Source: Seminavis robusta
Lineage: Eukaryota; Bacillariophyta; Bacillariophyceae; Naviculales; Naviculaceae
DNA length: 64,000 nt
Reading direction: 5' to 3'
Assembly (NCBI GenBank): GCA_903772945.1
Contig: CAICTM010000442.1
Location: 1-64,000, forward strand
Under the pieces are notes generated by a model, which did no database searches, had not been told where the DNA came from, and saw only the letters and a list, made by a program, of their open reading frames with translations. The position numbers and the translations under genes were made by a program. Position 1 is the first letter of the stretch. The number at the start of each line of letters is the position of its first letter. Shown here in pieces: positions 44,325 through 55,014 of the stretch.

Positions 44325-45484
44325 GATTTCAGGCTTGGTGTNNNNNNNNNNNCGGATGACAGGTCCGACAGGGAAACAATTCAAGGAAATAGTAAAAACA
44401 AGCACTAGTCTATTACCCAACACGAGAAAAATCCATTGCCGACTACGAAAACATAGGCGCAGCAACTGCCGATCGACCGTTGCCAGCTCTTGTCGGTGGG
44501 GAGCTTTCTTTGGATGCCGCTCGCCATTTTTGTCGTGTCCCAGCAGTACTCAGCAGTTTGTAGTGTTGTTGGCACCTAGCTAGGTTTGTGGAAAAGTAGA
44601 CGGTGGCCATGGCAAACCACCAATCGATACAGCGTCTTCGGTGCGACAAGGAACTGCGGATCCTTTTCGAGCCATTGGTAGGCTCGATATTGGGGGGACG
44701 TCGTGGTCGTGGTGTTGTCCAATAGTAATAACTGCGTATGTCTCGTTCAATGGTGGCGAGTGGCGACCGGGAGACGTTCCATGTGCCGTTGCAGCATTGT
44801 TGGACTCGTCTTGTGCCCCGTCCAAAAAATACACGGTCTCTGTTTGAGATCGTGGGCTCGTGACGTGGAAAACAGATGAATCTCCAACAAGGGCCTCTTT
44901 ACGAAAGTGCTGTCAATTCATGAGCACTTGGAGTGCACTTGGTCAAGTGCAGGAGGTTGTACCTGTATTAAAATAGGGAGAGGGAGTAAAATATTCACTA
45001 ATGTTTTGTTGATAGATACCATAGCTTGAGCACTGCTGTGACTTCAAACTTCAATTTATGTCTGCTGCAGTTTCCTCTTAAACCATTTTGTTCATGCAAA
45101 TGCAATGCACCTAAATACCAAAACAGGTGCATTTGTTCCATAACAATTAATGAATTATCTTCTCTTCTGCTCTTGGCCACTCACATTTTTGCTGAAAGCC
45201 TGGTGTCAACCGTGTCAACCCCGGAAGCCAGAGCAGAGAAGGACCCCATCAACAATTGCTCGTGTTATGAGAACTGGAGAAGGCCAGGACCCGAATCTCA
45301 TTGGCTCAACAGACGCATGTTTTCACCATCTGAACCCGCACAACACACAACCAAGGCCAAGTAGAAGCCGAAAACCACAAGATTGCAGTTTCGTTTAGTA
45401 CTACTAGCTAAATAGTAGCCACCCCCAGTGACCTTCACCACAAGAGACCCGCACCGCACCGTATCAACAAGCCAATAGGACAGC
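44325..45484. other. Assembly gap and gene-free stretch
   Basis: Contains an 11-N gap (44342-44352). Frames crossing the gap are not interpretable. After the gap no coding signal was supported up to the triple-repeat gene. Confidence 0.6.
44342..44352. other. Assembly gap (11 N)
   Basis: Run of 11 unknown bases. The true gap size may differ; sequence on the two sides may not be contiguous. Confidence 0.98.
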
Positions 45485-46327
45485 ATGCCTCCGAATCGAA
45501 AGCAAGTAAGCGGCGTAGACACACTCGCGACACTGAACGTGTCGCAGTTTGTGGAGACTTCCAAGTTTCAGCCCTTGACTGCTGCGACCTCCGTGTCCGC
45601 AGCTCAAGTTCAAGTCCAGCAACAGCACGAAGGCCGCGAGGCTCCAATCATCGCTTCCGCCACCGCACCCTCCTTTCAGCATGATGATCCCATCAAGAAG
45701 GCAATCATCGATCGCATCCTGACAGAGGAACACCTTCGTCAACAGTTCTCAGCGGACCATATCATCCAGTCCAACCTGCCGCGGGAAGAAACCAAGACAG
45801 ACGGCGCGGTCCACCACCAAGCCAATGATGCCGATGATTATTGGGCCGAGGAACAGCCGCAAGTTTCAGACTTGGATGCGGCCTTCACTGTCCGCTCGAA
45901 GCACAGAGATGCGGCCTACTGGGAATGGAAGACACTAGGCCAACAGGAAGAGAAGGACGCGTTGGTGCAGCGGATCCTCGAGGAAGAACGAGTGCGACAG
46001 CTGTTTACAGCGGAGCATATTGAGCAGACCATTGTCAAGGAGGCTTCCAAGCTGCAGCAAAAGGGTGTGACACCCGAAGAGTTGGTTCCCCAGAACGATT
46101 CCTACTGGAATTGGAGCACTTCCAACGAGGACCAGAAGGAAGATGACGTGGTGCTTCGGGCACAAGACAAGGAAGGCATGATCCAGGAGATCCTCGAGGC
46201 CGAGAAGATCCGCCAACAGTTTGCTGTGGATAGCATTGAAGCAAAGCTGATCCAGGAGGCCAAGAACCATGCCGCATCCGCATCTCAAGCGGTTGCAGGC
46301 AATGACGACTACTGGGCTGGTTTTTAG
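45485..46327 (+). CDS. Triple-repeat protein of unknown function
   Basis: Single-exon, 280 aa, no family recognised. Three diverged copies of a roughly 55-residue unit lie at about 68-121, 154-210 and 227-280. Each begins with an amphipathic helix of pattern ILxEExxRQxFxAxxIxxxL (KKAIIDRILTEEHLRQQFSA, KDALVQRILEEERVRQLFTA, KEGMIQEILEAEKIRQQFAV). It then passes through a Gln/Asn/Ala linker and closes with an acidic-aromatic D-[DS]-YW motif (DDYWAEE, DSYWNWS, DDYWAGF). An extra half motif, AAYWEW, sits at 144-148. The terminal DDYWAGF ends the protein. No signal peptide or membrane segment. The regular helix + YW arrangement suggests a multivalent binding scaffold, but the partner is unknown. 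Confidence 0.8.
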   Translation: MPPNRKQVSGVDTLATLNVSQFVETSKFQPLTAATSVSAAQVQVQQQHEGREAPIIASATAPSFQHDDPIKKAIIDRILTEEHLRQQFSADHIIQSNLPREETKTDGAVHHQANDADDYWAEEQPQVSDLDAAFTVRSKHRDAAYWEWKTLGQQEEKDALVQRILEEERVRQLFTAEHIEQTIVKEASKLQQKGVTPEELVPQNDSYWNWSTSNEDQKEDDVVLRAQDKEGMIQEILEAEKIRQQFAVDSIEAKLIQEAKNHAASASQAVAGNDDYWAGF

Positions 46328-47086
46328 GAGCACTTATTCATGTGCAGCCTCAACTTCGAAACACCTCACCCGGCCTGCAAAGCCTCACGATCCCAACAAT
46401 GACCTTCCGCCGGTTTCAGCCCTCGACCACAACCACCATTCCCATACATTAGGACAAGCAACCACATGAGTCAGTCACTCTTTGCTCTATTCGCATGACG
46501 GTCCAGTCCTCGCTACAAGTAGCTAATTCGATTCCACCTTAGACGTGACATTTGGTCTACGGTACAGACTTGGATCGGTCTTTAACCCACCCGTGCGTAC
46601 AGCTACTTTTCATATGTTTGTTGACCGCTCCGGCAAAGGGCAGGTGGCTCGTTCCCAAGAAAGGAGACAGGGACATGGGACAGTTCAGCTTCTGTGTTTT
46701 CGCGGTGGGGTTGGAGGGGCGTTTGGAACCAATCCAGCTAATAGAGTGATGACGGAATGGATGCTCAAAGCTATTTCCCTTCTTTCGTATTTGGTTTTGC
46801 TGAGTGCTGAATATTGCTGCTCCCCATCCTTCCATGCGGAAAGTGGCATAGAAACAATACGTCAGGTGGTTGGAAGTTATACTTGAATCGCCCTTCTCTA
46901 CTAGAGGGCGCATCGCAGAATACCCAGGCGGCCGCTTTATGTCCTTGCTTGCATCCCAAGGACACAACTGCTGTTTCAATTTGTACTTGTGACTGCTGTC
47001 GACTACTTGGCTACTGGTGCCCCATTGTAGAATGATGTGATACCGTATCCCTGTGCATCATCCTAATCCACCTGTGGTTGGGCTAT
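46328..47086. other. Convergent intergenic stretch
   Basis: 759 bp between converging genes, no supported coding sequence and no notable repeat. Confidence 0.6.
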
Positions 47087-48604
47087 TTATTTTACAATGG
47101 TGGTGTCAATGTAATCAGCCAGCTCTGGATCAACCTTGTGGGCGGCATTGTAGACGCTGTGATAGAAAGGATTGCTCTTTCGATCCTTCATCTTGGGAGA
47201 GAAAGGAAGCAAATGCAGGTCCTCCATGTAGCAGCAACGGGCAAACTTGGCCATATCCGCCATGGCTCCAAACTCAGTGTCATTGCTGTCCAACCACAAC
47301 ACGTCACCAATAATCTGCTCAAAGAAAGTGTGGTCCAATGAATGTATGAAGGTGCGTACAAAGAGGGCTTCTCCATCAATGCCGGGAAACATATTGGAAT
47401 TGCGCTGGTAGTAAACAAAGTTCTTCAAGAAGATGGGGCGCAGCTTCACTATAAACTTGATGACGCGGCCATATGGTGCAAGTTCTTTCACATTGTGATG
47501 GTGAGGTACTCCCATGGCACAATTGTGATCCAAAGCCTGTTGGAATAGAAGTGGGTCTTGTTCCCGTGCCATAACACCCAGCCATTTGTACAGCCAAAAG
47601 TACCGGTGAGTCTGGCCATAGCCAAGATGATTGTACATTATTGTAATGGCACTGTCCAAGGTATCCCAGAATCCCATACCAGAAGATGATTCCATATTCA
47701 CAGCCCAGTTGGCATAGGCATGAAGACGAATGTGGCAGGTGACAATAGCAAATGACAAAAGAGTACACACTTGACTGTGAGTGACGGGGCTGTCATCAAG
47801 CCATGCCTGGTAGATTTGAGGGGGATTCCCGCCAATCTTGTCCAACACAAGTTGAAGCCTCAATGTCATAGTCCATTTGGAATGGTGATTGATGAGCATC
47901 ATATCAGGGAAGACAAACGTTGCCAGCTTGAGATTGGGGCTGTCTGGATGTGTTTCCATGTGAGAAAAATTGAGAACCATTGAGGAGTCCATCACAATCC
48001 TGGCTGCAGTAATAGAAGGATCATGTGGAACAATGGATATCCAACAGTTTCGATGCAAGAAGTGGCGAATGGACCACCAAATCATGCAGGAGCAAGCCTG
48101 AACCATCACTGCTGGTATGACAAGAATGTTCACCAGCCAGAATGGAGCCCTGTCCATATAGACGTGATCTCCATCTAAACACTCTGCTTTGGCACGGCTA
48201 AAGGCAACGCGAAAGGCTGGGTTCCGCGTGCTGGTATCCATTCTCACTTTTCTGTGGATGGATTTTGGCAAGTAGTGAGGCTCCTTCAGAGGAGGAGAAA
48301 GGCAGTGTGACGGCGAATACAGAGAACTACGATGGAGCCGATTTCGAAAGACTCTCCACTCTGTCTTGACAGATAGGATATAAAGGAAGAGGACTGATAG
48401 GATGATCCTTAGAATGCCACGAGTGGCAACATCAATAAGGGCAAGTAGATTCATTGTGAGCTTGTGGTTGTGGAAGGAAAGAGAGACATGCACTGGGGTG
48501 GCGAGTGATGGTGATGGAGGAGGGGATCCAGTGCTATTTTGCATGTAATCATCCCCCTGTACACCCGCGGGGAGCTGGTGTGGTCCCACCCATTTGTTCA
48601 GCAT
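47087..48604 (-). CDS. 505-aa membrane protein of unknown function
   Basis: Not recognised. Starts at MLNKWVGPHQ (later in-frame ATGs at MQNSTG and MNLLALIDV are also possible). Probable membrane segments: LLALIDVATRGILRIILSVL near residue 50, WLVNILVIPAVMVQACSCMI near 155, and a third, weaker one LLSFAIVTCHIRLH. The C-terminal 280 residues are rich in His, Trp and Tyr in conserved-looking blocks: CHIRLHAYANWAVN, MYNHLGYGQTHRYFWLY, PHHHNVKEL and FIHSLDHTFFEQIIGDVLWLD. The repeated H..H/HxxxNW pattern could be a metal site, as in some membrane oxidases, but no known signature fits. A clean long frame with no intron argues for a real gene. Confidence 0.7.
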   Translation of the reverse strand: MLNKWVGPHQLPAGVQGDDYMQNSTGSPPPSPSLATPVHVSLSFHNHKLTMNLLALIDVATRGILRIILSVLFLYILSVKTEWRVFRNRLHRSSLYSPSHCLSPPLKEPHYLPKSIHRKVRMDTSTRNPAFRVAFSRAKAECLDGDHVYMDRAPFWLVNILVIPAVMVQACSCMIWWSIRHFLHRNCWISIVPHDPSITAARIVMDSSMVLNFSHMETHPDSPNLKLATFVFPDMMLINHHSKWTMTLRLQLVLDKIGGNPPQIYQAWLDDSPVTHSQVCTLLSFAIVTCHIRLHAYANWAVNMESSSGMGFWDTLDSAITIMYNHLGYGQTHRYFWLYKWLGVMAREQDPLLFQQALDHNCAMGVPHHHNVKELAPYGRVIKFIVKLRPIFLKNFVYYQRNSNMFPGIDGEALFVRTFIHSLDHTFFEQIIGDVLWLDSNDTEFGAMADMAKFARCCYMEDLHLLPFSPKMKDRKSNPFYHSVYNAAHKVDPELADYIDTTIVK

Positions 48605-49180
48605 TGTTAAACTACCAAAAGTCTGCTTCTTTCTTCTCAAGCGCGATCATTTCCACCGGCACCCCGAAACCCAACCAGGCCTTTTCTTTGACGCCCGGCG
48701 CCTCGAAATACATGTACATGTATGTGGTCTATTTCTTGATTTCTTGACACCACCTGTGCCCTTTTCAGCTTTTCAGCTTTTCAGTGCTCCAGGACCCAGG
48801 AGGCCAGGCTGAGGACACTCCCTTAGCTCTTCCTTTACTACATTACATGTACGGGCTACTGAGGCATGAGTCAGTCTCGACGCTGCAAGAAATAAGTTCC
48901 CTAGTCTCCTCCATAAAACACCCTTGGAACTCCAAAGGGATAATCCAGCTCTCTCCACCGGTACCATACATGTAGCTGGCTAGAACCCCGATACCTTGTG
49001 GAAAGGTGATGTCACAGGACTCTATGCATACATGCATGTATCTACATATTATATACCTGAAGACCATGGCAGGGAGCGAGGTCATTGGGCGCGCCTTCGA
49101 TCCGGATATTTTACCGTTAGGGATAAGGCGTAAACAATAACCTCGCTCGGCGGAGTTGCGGGGAATGGACTTTTGGAGTA
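48605..49180. other. Gene-free stretch before the retrotransposon
   Basis: No supported gene. It holds the promoter of the 505-aa gene and ATGTACATG/CATGCATG short palindromes (48710-48725, 49028-49042). Confidence 0.55.
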
Positions 49181-49185
49181 CTTCC
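49181..49185 (+). repeat. Target site duplication, left
   Basis: CTTCC immediately before the 5' LTR, repeated right after the 3' LTR at 54700-54704. The match extends to TACTTCC if LTR ends are trimmed by two bases. Direct sign of integration. Confidence 0.85.
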
Positions 49186-49418
49186 TGTTAAAGTCCCAGT
49201 CCCACTGCGACATTGACCCTTATATCCACCAGAAGCACGTCCCACGAAGCCAACCAGCATGGCCGCCCGGCTCGCGGGACCATTACTTAGATGTAGATCC
49301 AGCAGATCCCCTAACGGCATTTACCGACGCTAACCGCCGTTCGGGGACAGCCACCAAAGACAATAGCTCATAATTGTTCTAACCTCCAGTTAAACCCTTA
49401 GAGCTATTGACTTCAATA
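49186..49418 (+). repeat. 5' LTR
   Basis: Begins TGTTAAAGTCCCAG and ends CTTCAATA. It is identical to the 3' LTR except for one missing T (AATTGTTCT versus AATTGTTTCT) and G versus T near the end. The expected CA end is absent if TSDs are 5 bp; boundaries may be off by a few bases. Confidence 0.9.
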
Positions 49419-49505
49419 GTTAGAAAGCAATCTTCACCCCGATCATCCACCGAACTGGCTGATCAACAGCTCCGATCTACATCGAACCCACCAAACACCG
49501 TCACC

Positions 49506-50660
49506 ATGAGCATCAAGCCATTCGACCCACTACCACTCTTCCCACACCCAACACTCACGGCAATTACCGGAGTACCAACACGTGCTACCATCAAGCAACT
49601 CGAAAAAAAAACAAAGACAATGCCCGACGCATTCGCAGCACCAGAGCACCCGGCAGAGAGGGCCACCCCCGACTCTGCTACACACTAGCCGACTACAATG
49701 CCAGGCCCATCATGGCAGCAGCCAACCAATGGATCGACCATCCAACCCAGGCCCAGAGCCAACATTCCAGATGGTGCAACAGCAGCCAACTTGGACTGAC
49801 CATGAACATCAGTTCTCCCTACAAGAGTTCGACACATTCGAAGCCGTCGAGCATGCCCTCATCAAAACAGCCATGGCGGCCATAGAACCAGTATACTATG
49901 TCGCCCTGGAGGACCCCGACGAAGGTTTCACCCAACTCCGCTACATCGACCTCATCGTCCACCTACGTGAACAGTATGGACAACTCACCAATGAGGACCT
50001 CAACAACAACATCAAAACGCACGAATATGACACAAAGTGGATACCTACCCAACCACTCGAACAACTCTTCGACCAAATCAACAAAGCCATCGCCTTCGCG
50101 CGCGGCCATGACCCCATCACAGACCGTGCCGCGCTCCGCTCCGGCCTTGACAACCTCGAAAAGAGTGGAGTCTTCCCCCGTGCCATGGAATCCTGGAATG
50201 AAAAGCTAGACGATGAGCAAACATGGGAAAACTTCAAAACCCATTTCACGGCAGCCAACAGAGAGCGCCGCCGCAAACTTACCACGAAGCAGGCTGGGTA
50301 CCACGACCAGCACCAAGCCAACAACGCCAACACCAAAAAGGCACCAACAACCCATTCCACATCTACAATGCGTCCGGCGCCGCCTACATGGCCTACTGCT
50401 GGACCCATGGAGCCCAACGCGACCTCACGCACACCAGCTTGACATGCCGCAACCGCCACAAAGACCACAATGAAAAGGCCACCATGGACAACATGATAGG
50501 CGGCCGCAACCAGATCCGCCGCCAACCAGGCGAGACCAGCATCTACAAGTTCCAGCCCAACAATAACAAGCGTCCGCCCACCGGAAAAAGCAACAACGCC
50601 AACAAAGCAATGACGACTCAACAACCGGCACCGGCACCACCTCAGGCGAAACGGACATGA
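49506..50660 (+). pseudogene. gag: Copia gag fragments
   Basis: Starts MSIKPFDPLPLFPHP at 49506 and shifts frame near 49680. The capsid-like part (LIKTAMAAIEPVYYVALEDP, about 49780-50330) is in a second frame. The zinc motif YCWTHGAQRDLTHTSLTC RNRHKDH is in a third frame (50395-50470). At least two frameshifts make it non-functional as read. Confidence 0.82.
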
Positions 50661-50739
50661 GCTCCCTCACCGGAGACAACAGCACCTGAAAAAGAGAGGA
50701 GTCAATAGCACGTAAACGTAAAAGTAAACAGTAAACAGC

Positions 50740-51110
50740 AGTACAAAACACACTATTGATCCCCTCATCCCAAACATAGCCGATACCGGCACAGACCAGC
50801 ACTATGGCAGCACAAAAGACACCACACTGGCTAACATACGGCCCGACCCCGCTCCAATCGACGTGCGAATGCCCAACCAACAGACCGAAACCAACACAAC
50901 AACGGCAGACCTTACCATGGTCGACAGCCTCCCCGCAGCAGCAAAGGAAATAAAATTGTTTGACAGCTTCGATTGCAACTTAATATCCATCGGCCAACTT
51001 TGTGACCAAAACTGCACGGCAACTTTCACCAAATCCGATCTCGAATCAACGACAGCACTGACACCACCATACTCAGAGGCGTCCGGAACGAGCAAACACA
51101 TGGACTTTGG
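50740..51110 (+). pseudogene. Copia protease region
   Basis: The aspartic protease motif I-ADTGTD is at 50779-50796 (DTG codons 50782-50790). The same frame continues with MVDSLPAAAKEIKLFDSF and LISIGQLCDQNC, the typical copia protease end. Stops and shifts surround it. Confidence 0.78.
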
Positions 51111-51239
51111 CACATTCCGACTGCCCAACGCCCAATCCCACAACCCGCACCTACTTCCGAATCGCCCCCAATTTCCCCAAACGCATGCGCCACTCAATAC
51201 ACAAAGCCTCCAATCCCAGCAACAAACACACAGGAAACC

Positions 51240-52560
51240 CTCTCCGAATATTTCCCCGCACGCCCCCACGAATCAATCCAACCGACAAAACACACCGCCA
51301 ACAGCACCAGCACCGACACTCGGAATCAACTTGTCGCTTTGCACATGCTGCACTCGGATCACCAAATCCCACAACACTCCTCAACGCCCTTGAAAAAGGA
51401 TACTGTGCACGGGGTTTCCCGACTTGTACTCAAGGAACGCGAACTCAAGCGTTGGACTCCTAACACAGTAGCAACTGCAAAAGGTCACCTTGATCAAACA
51501 CGAAAGAACCAAAAATCGACACAACCAAAATTGTCACAATCTCCATTCCTCAACATCGAAAAAGCAAACCACTCTCCCCCAACCTCTCCATCCCCCATCG
51601 ATTCACCATTCACTGACCATGACGATCCCCTCGAACCACTCCCACAACCAACGCACCAGTGCTTCGCGGCGCTGTGGCACACTATCGATGGTAAAACCTA
51701 TAGCGACCAGACCGGCCGGCTCCCCGTGGCAACTCAGCGTGGAAACCAGTACATTTTTGTTCTCTACGACTACGATTCTAACACCATCAACGTCCTGCCC
51801 ATTCCATCCAGAACACAGGGATCCCTCCTGAAAGCTTACAAAACCATCCATGACATGCTCATTGTCCGCGGCCACAAACCACAGCTCCACACACTTGACA
51901 ATGAATGCTCCACCGCCCTCAAAACCTTCCTAGCCAGCAACAACGTCGACTTCCAGCGTGTTCCTCCCGGCACACACCGTCGCAATGCCGCCGAACGCGC
52001 CATACGCACCTTCAAAAATCACTTCATCTCCATCCTAGCCACCACCGATCCTTCCTTCCCCATGAACCTTTGGGACGACCTCCTACCCCAAGCAGAAATG
52101 ACACTCAACAATGCTACGACCCTGCCGCGCAACCCAAAACTATCTGCCTACGAGGCCCTCCACGGCCGCTACGACTTCAACGCTACCCCCATCCCCCACT
52201 AGGCATTCGCGCCCTCTGTCACGAAGCAGCCGGCAAGCCGCCGCAGCTGGGCACCCCACGGCAAAGACGGCTGGTACGTTGGACCATCCATGGAACACTA
52301 CCGCTGCTACCACATCTACATTTGGGAGACCAGTCCTACAGACACGCCGACACCGTCACATGGTTCCCACCAGAACACCTACGCGTACCAGAACCATCCC
52401 ACGCCCAGCAGATCCTAGCAGCTATCACGGACCTCAACACCATCCTAACAGCGCCCACCAACCCATCCAACACAACCACCGTTACCACTTCAACGCCTCG
52501 TCCTCCAACAGTTAACCGGTCCAACCGACCACACCCTACAACGTCCGAGGGTGCCAGCCC
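51240..52560 (+). pseudogene. Copia integrase region
   Basis: The N-terminal zinc-binding part (FAHAALGSPNPTTLLNALEKG, about 51335-51400) is in one frame and the catalytic core (51480-52200) in another. Core residues: Asp in TYSDQTGRLPV, Asp in HTLDNECS and Glu in RRNAAERAIRTFKNHF. The C-terminal part with the GWYVGPS-like and DTVTWFPP segments falls in further frames up to about 52510. Confidence 0.85.
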
Positions 52561-52717
52561 CTGATCCACCGTCCAAACCAGCGGCAAACGCACTCCTACA
52601 CGACAATACACTCACCCCCGACACTACCGACTGGATCTGCCGCAACCCGAACCAGATCCCCACCAACACTTCGCCAACAAAGCATTCAACCCAGACACGG
52701 GCCTCCTTGCCGAATAC

Positions 52718-52744
52718 GGGGGGGGGGGGGGGCGGGGGGGGGGG
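52718..52744. repeat. Poly-G tract (15 G, C, 11 G)
   Basis: Homopolymer between the integrase and reverse transcriptase regions. Its length is unreliable in most sequencing chemistries and it falls where the reading frame changes. Confidence 0.9.
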
Positions 52745-52834
52745 AACTCTCCAAAAGCTCCGACGGCCACTTATGGCAACAAGGCAACTGCAAAGAATTT
52801 GGCGCCTACTCAATCGGCTACAAAGACACCAAGA

Positions 52835-53480
52835 GGCACCAACACCATGAAGTTCATCCCCAAACACGACCTCCTCCCCGGGTCGCATACCCACGTACAT
52901 GCGCATCGTCGTATCCTACCGCCCCCAAAAAGAGGACCCATACCGCGTCCGGCACACTGTTGGTGGTGACAAAATTGACTACCCCTTCGAAACCACCACC
53001 AAAACCCGCTGACATGACCACCACCAAACTCCTCATCAACAGTGTCCTAAGTACCCCCGATGCCAAGTTCATGACCATGGACATCAAGGACTACTATCTC
53101 TGCAACCCACTACCACGCACCGAGTACATGAAAATTCATGTCTCTGTGATCCCGGAGGAAATCATCCAGCAATACAAACTCCGTGAAAACAACCTACTAG
53201 ATGAGCGAGGATTTTGCTACGTCGCCATCGACGGTGGCATGTACGGCCTCCCCCAAGCTGGACGACGTTGCCAACGACCAGGCTCGTCCCATCTCTAGCC
53301 AAACATGGTACCACCAGTCCAAGCGCGTTCCGGCCCTCTTCAAACACGAAACCAGACCCATTGCATTTGTCCTTATTGTGGACGACTTTGGCGTCAAATA
53401 CGTGGGCGCAGAACATGCCAGGCACCTCGAAGCCGCCCTCAAACAAACAATACACCATCACCACCGACTGGACCGGTGCC
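52835..53480 (+). pseudogene. Copia reverse transcriptase region
   Basis: The fingers/palm segment FMTMDIKDYYLCNPLPRTEY is at about 53070-53130 and VAIDGGMYGLPQAGR at 53220-53260. The catalytic VDD motif (VLIVDDFGVKYVG) lies in another frame at about 53368-53405. A frameshift at about 53262-53300 separates the two halves. Confidence 0.85.
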
Positions 53481-54465
53481 CTCTACAGTGGCATCCACAT
53501 GAAGTGGGACTACACCAATCGCACGTGCGACCTATCCATGCCCGGATACATCGACAAAGCCCTCCAACGCTTCAACCATCCAGCACCCACTAAACCAGAA
53601 CACTCCCCTTACACGGCACAACCGCTACACTACGGAACCCAAATGACTGCTGACACCGACACCTCAGCTCCCCTCAATCGCAAAGACAAAAAGCACATCC
53701 AACAAGTCCTCGGTGTCCTCCTGTTCTACGCACGGGCAATCGACAACACCATGCTCACCGCACTCAGTGCCATTGCCACTGCCCAGGCAACACCAACCAC
53801 CAACACTCTCAAAGCCTGCAACAAACTACTCGACTATGCAGCCACGCACCCCAATGCAACCATCCGCTACAAACACAGCCCCATGATACTCCGAATCGAC
53901 AGCGACGCTTCCTACTTAAGTGAACCCAACGCACGATCCAGAGCAGCGGGATATTTCTACTGCAGCGATGCAGCAGCACCACCACAACCACCACTCCACA
54001 ACGGACCCATCCTAGTCATCAGCCCCATTCTCAAAATGGTGGTCTCCTCCGCAGCAGAAGCAGAAACCGGGGCAGCTTTTGAATGTGGCCAGGAAGGCTG
54101 TCCCCTCCGGACAACATTAGAATTCCTCGGCCATTCCCAACCAGCCACCCCAATGCGCATCGACAACAAAGTCGCCGAAGGCATCATCAATGACACCGTC
54201 AAACAAAAACGCTCCAAGGCCATTGACATGCGTTTCTACTGGTTGCAAGACAGAGTCAACCAAAACCAGTACACAGTCTACTGGCAACCTGGCTCCCTTA
54301 ACCTAGCCGACTACCCTTCCAAACACCACCCAGCCAAACATCACCAAAAGATGCGACAAACCTACCTGTATGAACCAGACAGCACACACAGCTCCACCAT
54401 GCCTTCCCAAGCCAATCACACCAGCAACATCAACATCCACACTCCGTACTCCTTGTGCGAGGGTG
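53480..54465 (+). pseudogene. Copia RNase H region
   Basis: One long frame from about 53460, starting with the RT tail (GIHMKWDYTNRTCDLSMPGY). RNase H residues: Asp in LRIDSDASYLS, Glu in SSAAEAETGAAFE and Asp in KAIDMRFYWLQDRV. It reads on through the end into the 3' LTR. This is the best preserved part of the element. Confidence 0.88.
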
Positions 54466-54699
54466 TGTTAAAGTCCCAGTCCCACTGCGACATTGACCCT
54501 TATATCCACCAGAAGCACGTCCCACGAAGCCAACCAGCATGGCCGCCCGGCTCGCGGGACCATTACTTAGATGTAGATCCAGCAGATCCCCTAACGGCAT
54601 TTACCGACGCTAACCGCCGTTCGGGGACAGCCACCAAAGACAATAGCTCATAATTGTTTCTAACCTCCAGTTAAACCCTTATAGCTATTGACTTCAATA
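54466..54699 (+). repeat. 3' LTR
   Basis: 234-bp right LTR, starting TGTTAAAGTCCCAG; two differences from the left copy over its whole length. Confidence 0.9.
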
Positions 54700-54704
54700 C
54701 TTCC
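54700..54704 (+). repeat. Target site duplication, right
   Basis: CTTCC directly after the 3' LTR, matching 49181-49185. Confidence 0.85.
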
Positions 54705-54762
54705 TTTTGGGGGCTACTGCTGGTTTATGTCAATATTTCACTTTGAGTCATGCTACCGAATT

Positions 54763-54921
54763 GCAGCAATCTTCCAGATTCCATCTTTCTTCCAGATTAC
54801 GTCAACCAGTACTAATGTCTACGCGATTTTACGTGGAGTCTTCCAGATTGCGTCATTCTTCCACATTGAGTCATTCTTCCATTTTGAGTCATTCTTCCGG
54901 ATTGCATCATTCTTCCAAAAG
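54763..54921 (+). repeat. 18-bp tandem repeat with TGAGTCAT/TGCGTCAT cores
   Basis: At least four exact-length 18-bp units at 54850, 54868, 54886 and 54904, pattern GNRTCATTCTTCCNNATT, with more diverged units back to about 54763. Two junctions create TGAGTCAT, an AP-1-type bZIP site, and another TGAGTCAT lies at 54743. It sits between the retrotransposon and the Sec20 start, so it may be a promoter element of Sec20. In one frame it also encodes hexapeptides such as SFFHIE. Confidence 0.85.
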
Positions 54922-55014
54922 CAAGAATTGAACATTGTCAAACACATGAAAACAGGTATTCCCGCAACTCCGGCATCTTTCTCTCAAAAGCGAGAGGGAT
55001 GCAAAAGAAAGACC

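Larger units (their letters stand above)
49186..54699 (+). mobile_element. Ty1/copia LTR retrotransposon, frameshifted interior
   Basis: 5.5-kb element with two LTRs (233 and 234 bp), a CTTCC target duplication, and the copia gene order gag, protease, integrase, reverse transcriptase, RNase H on the plus strand. The gag zinc motif CWTHG...HTSLTC is of the kind found in diatom and planktonic copia (CoDi-type) elements. The LTRs differ by only one substitution and one 1-base indel, so insertion is recent. In contrast, the coding interior is split into at least seven frames and has a 15-G plus 11-G tract at 52718-52744, so this copy cannot encode a full polyprotein as read. GC content of the interior is distinctly higher in C than the flanks. 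The primer-binding site after the left LTR was not identified; GAGGGTG before the right LTR may be the polypurine tract. Confidence 0.93.

Noticed and set aside
49941-50624. 227-aa minus-strand frame in the retrotransposon
   Set aside because: Antisense of gag in C-rich sequence; cysteine/valine-rich composition typical of shadow frames.
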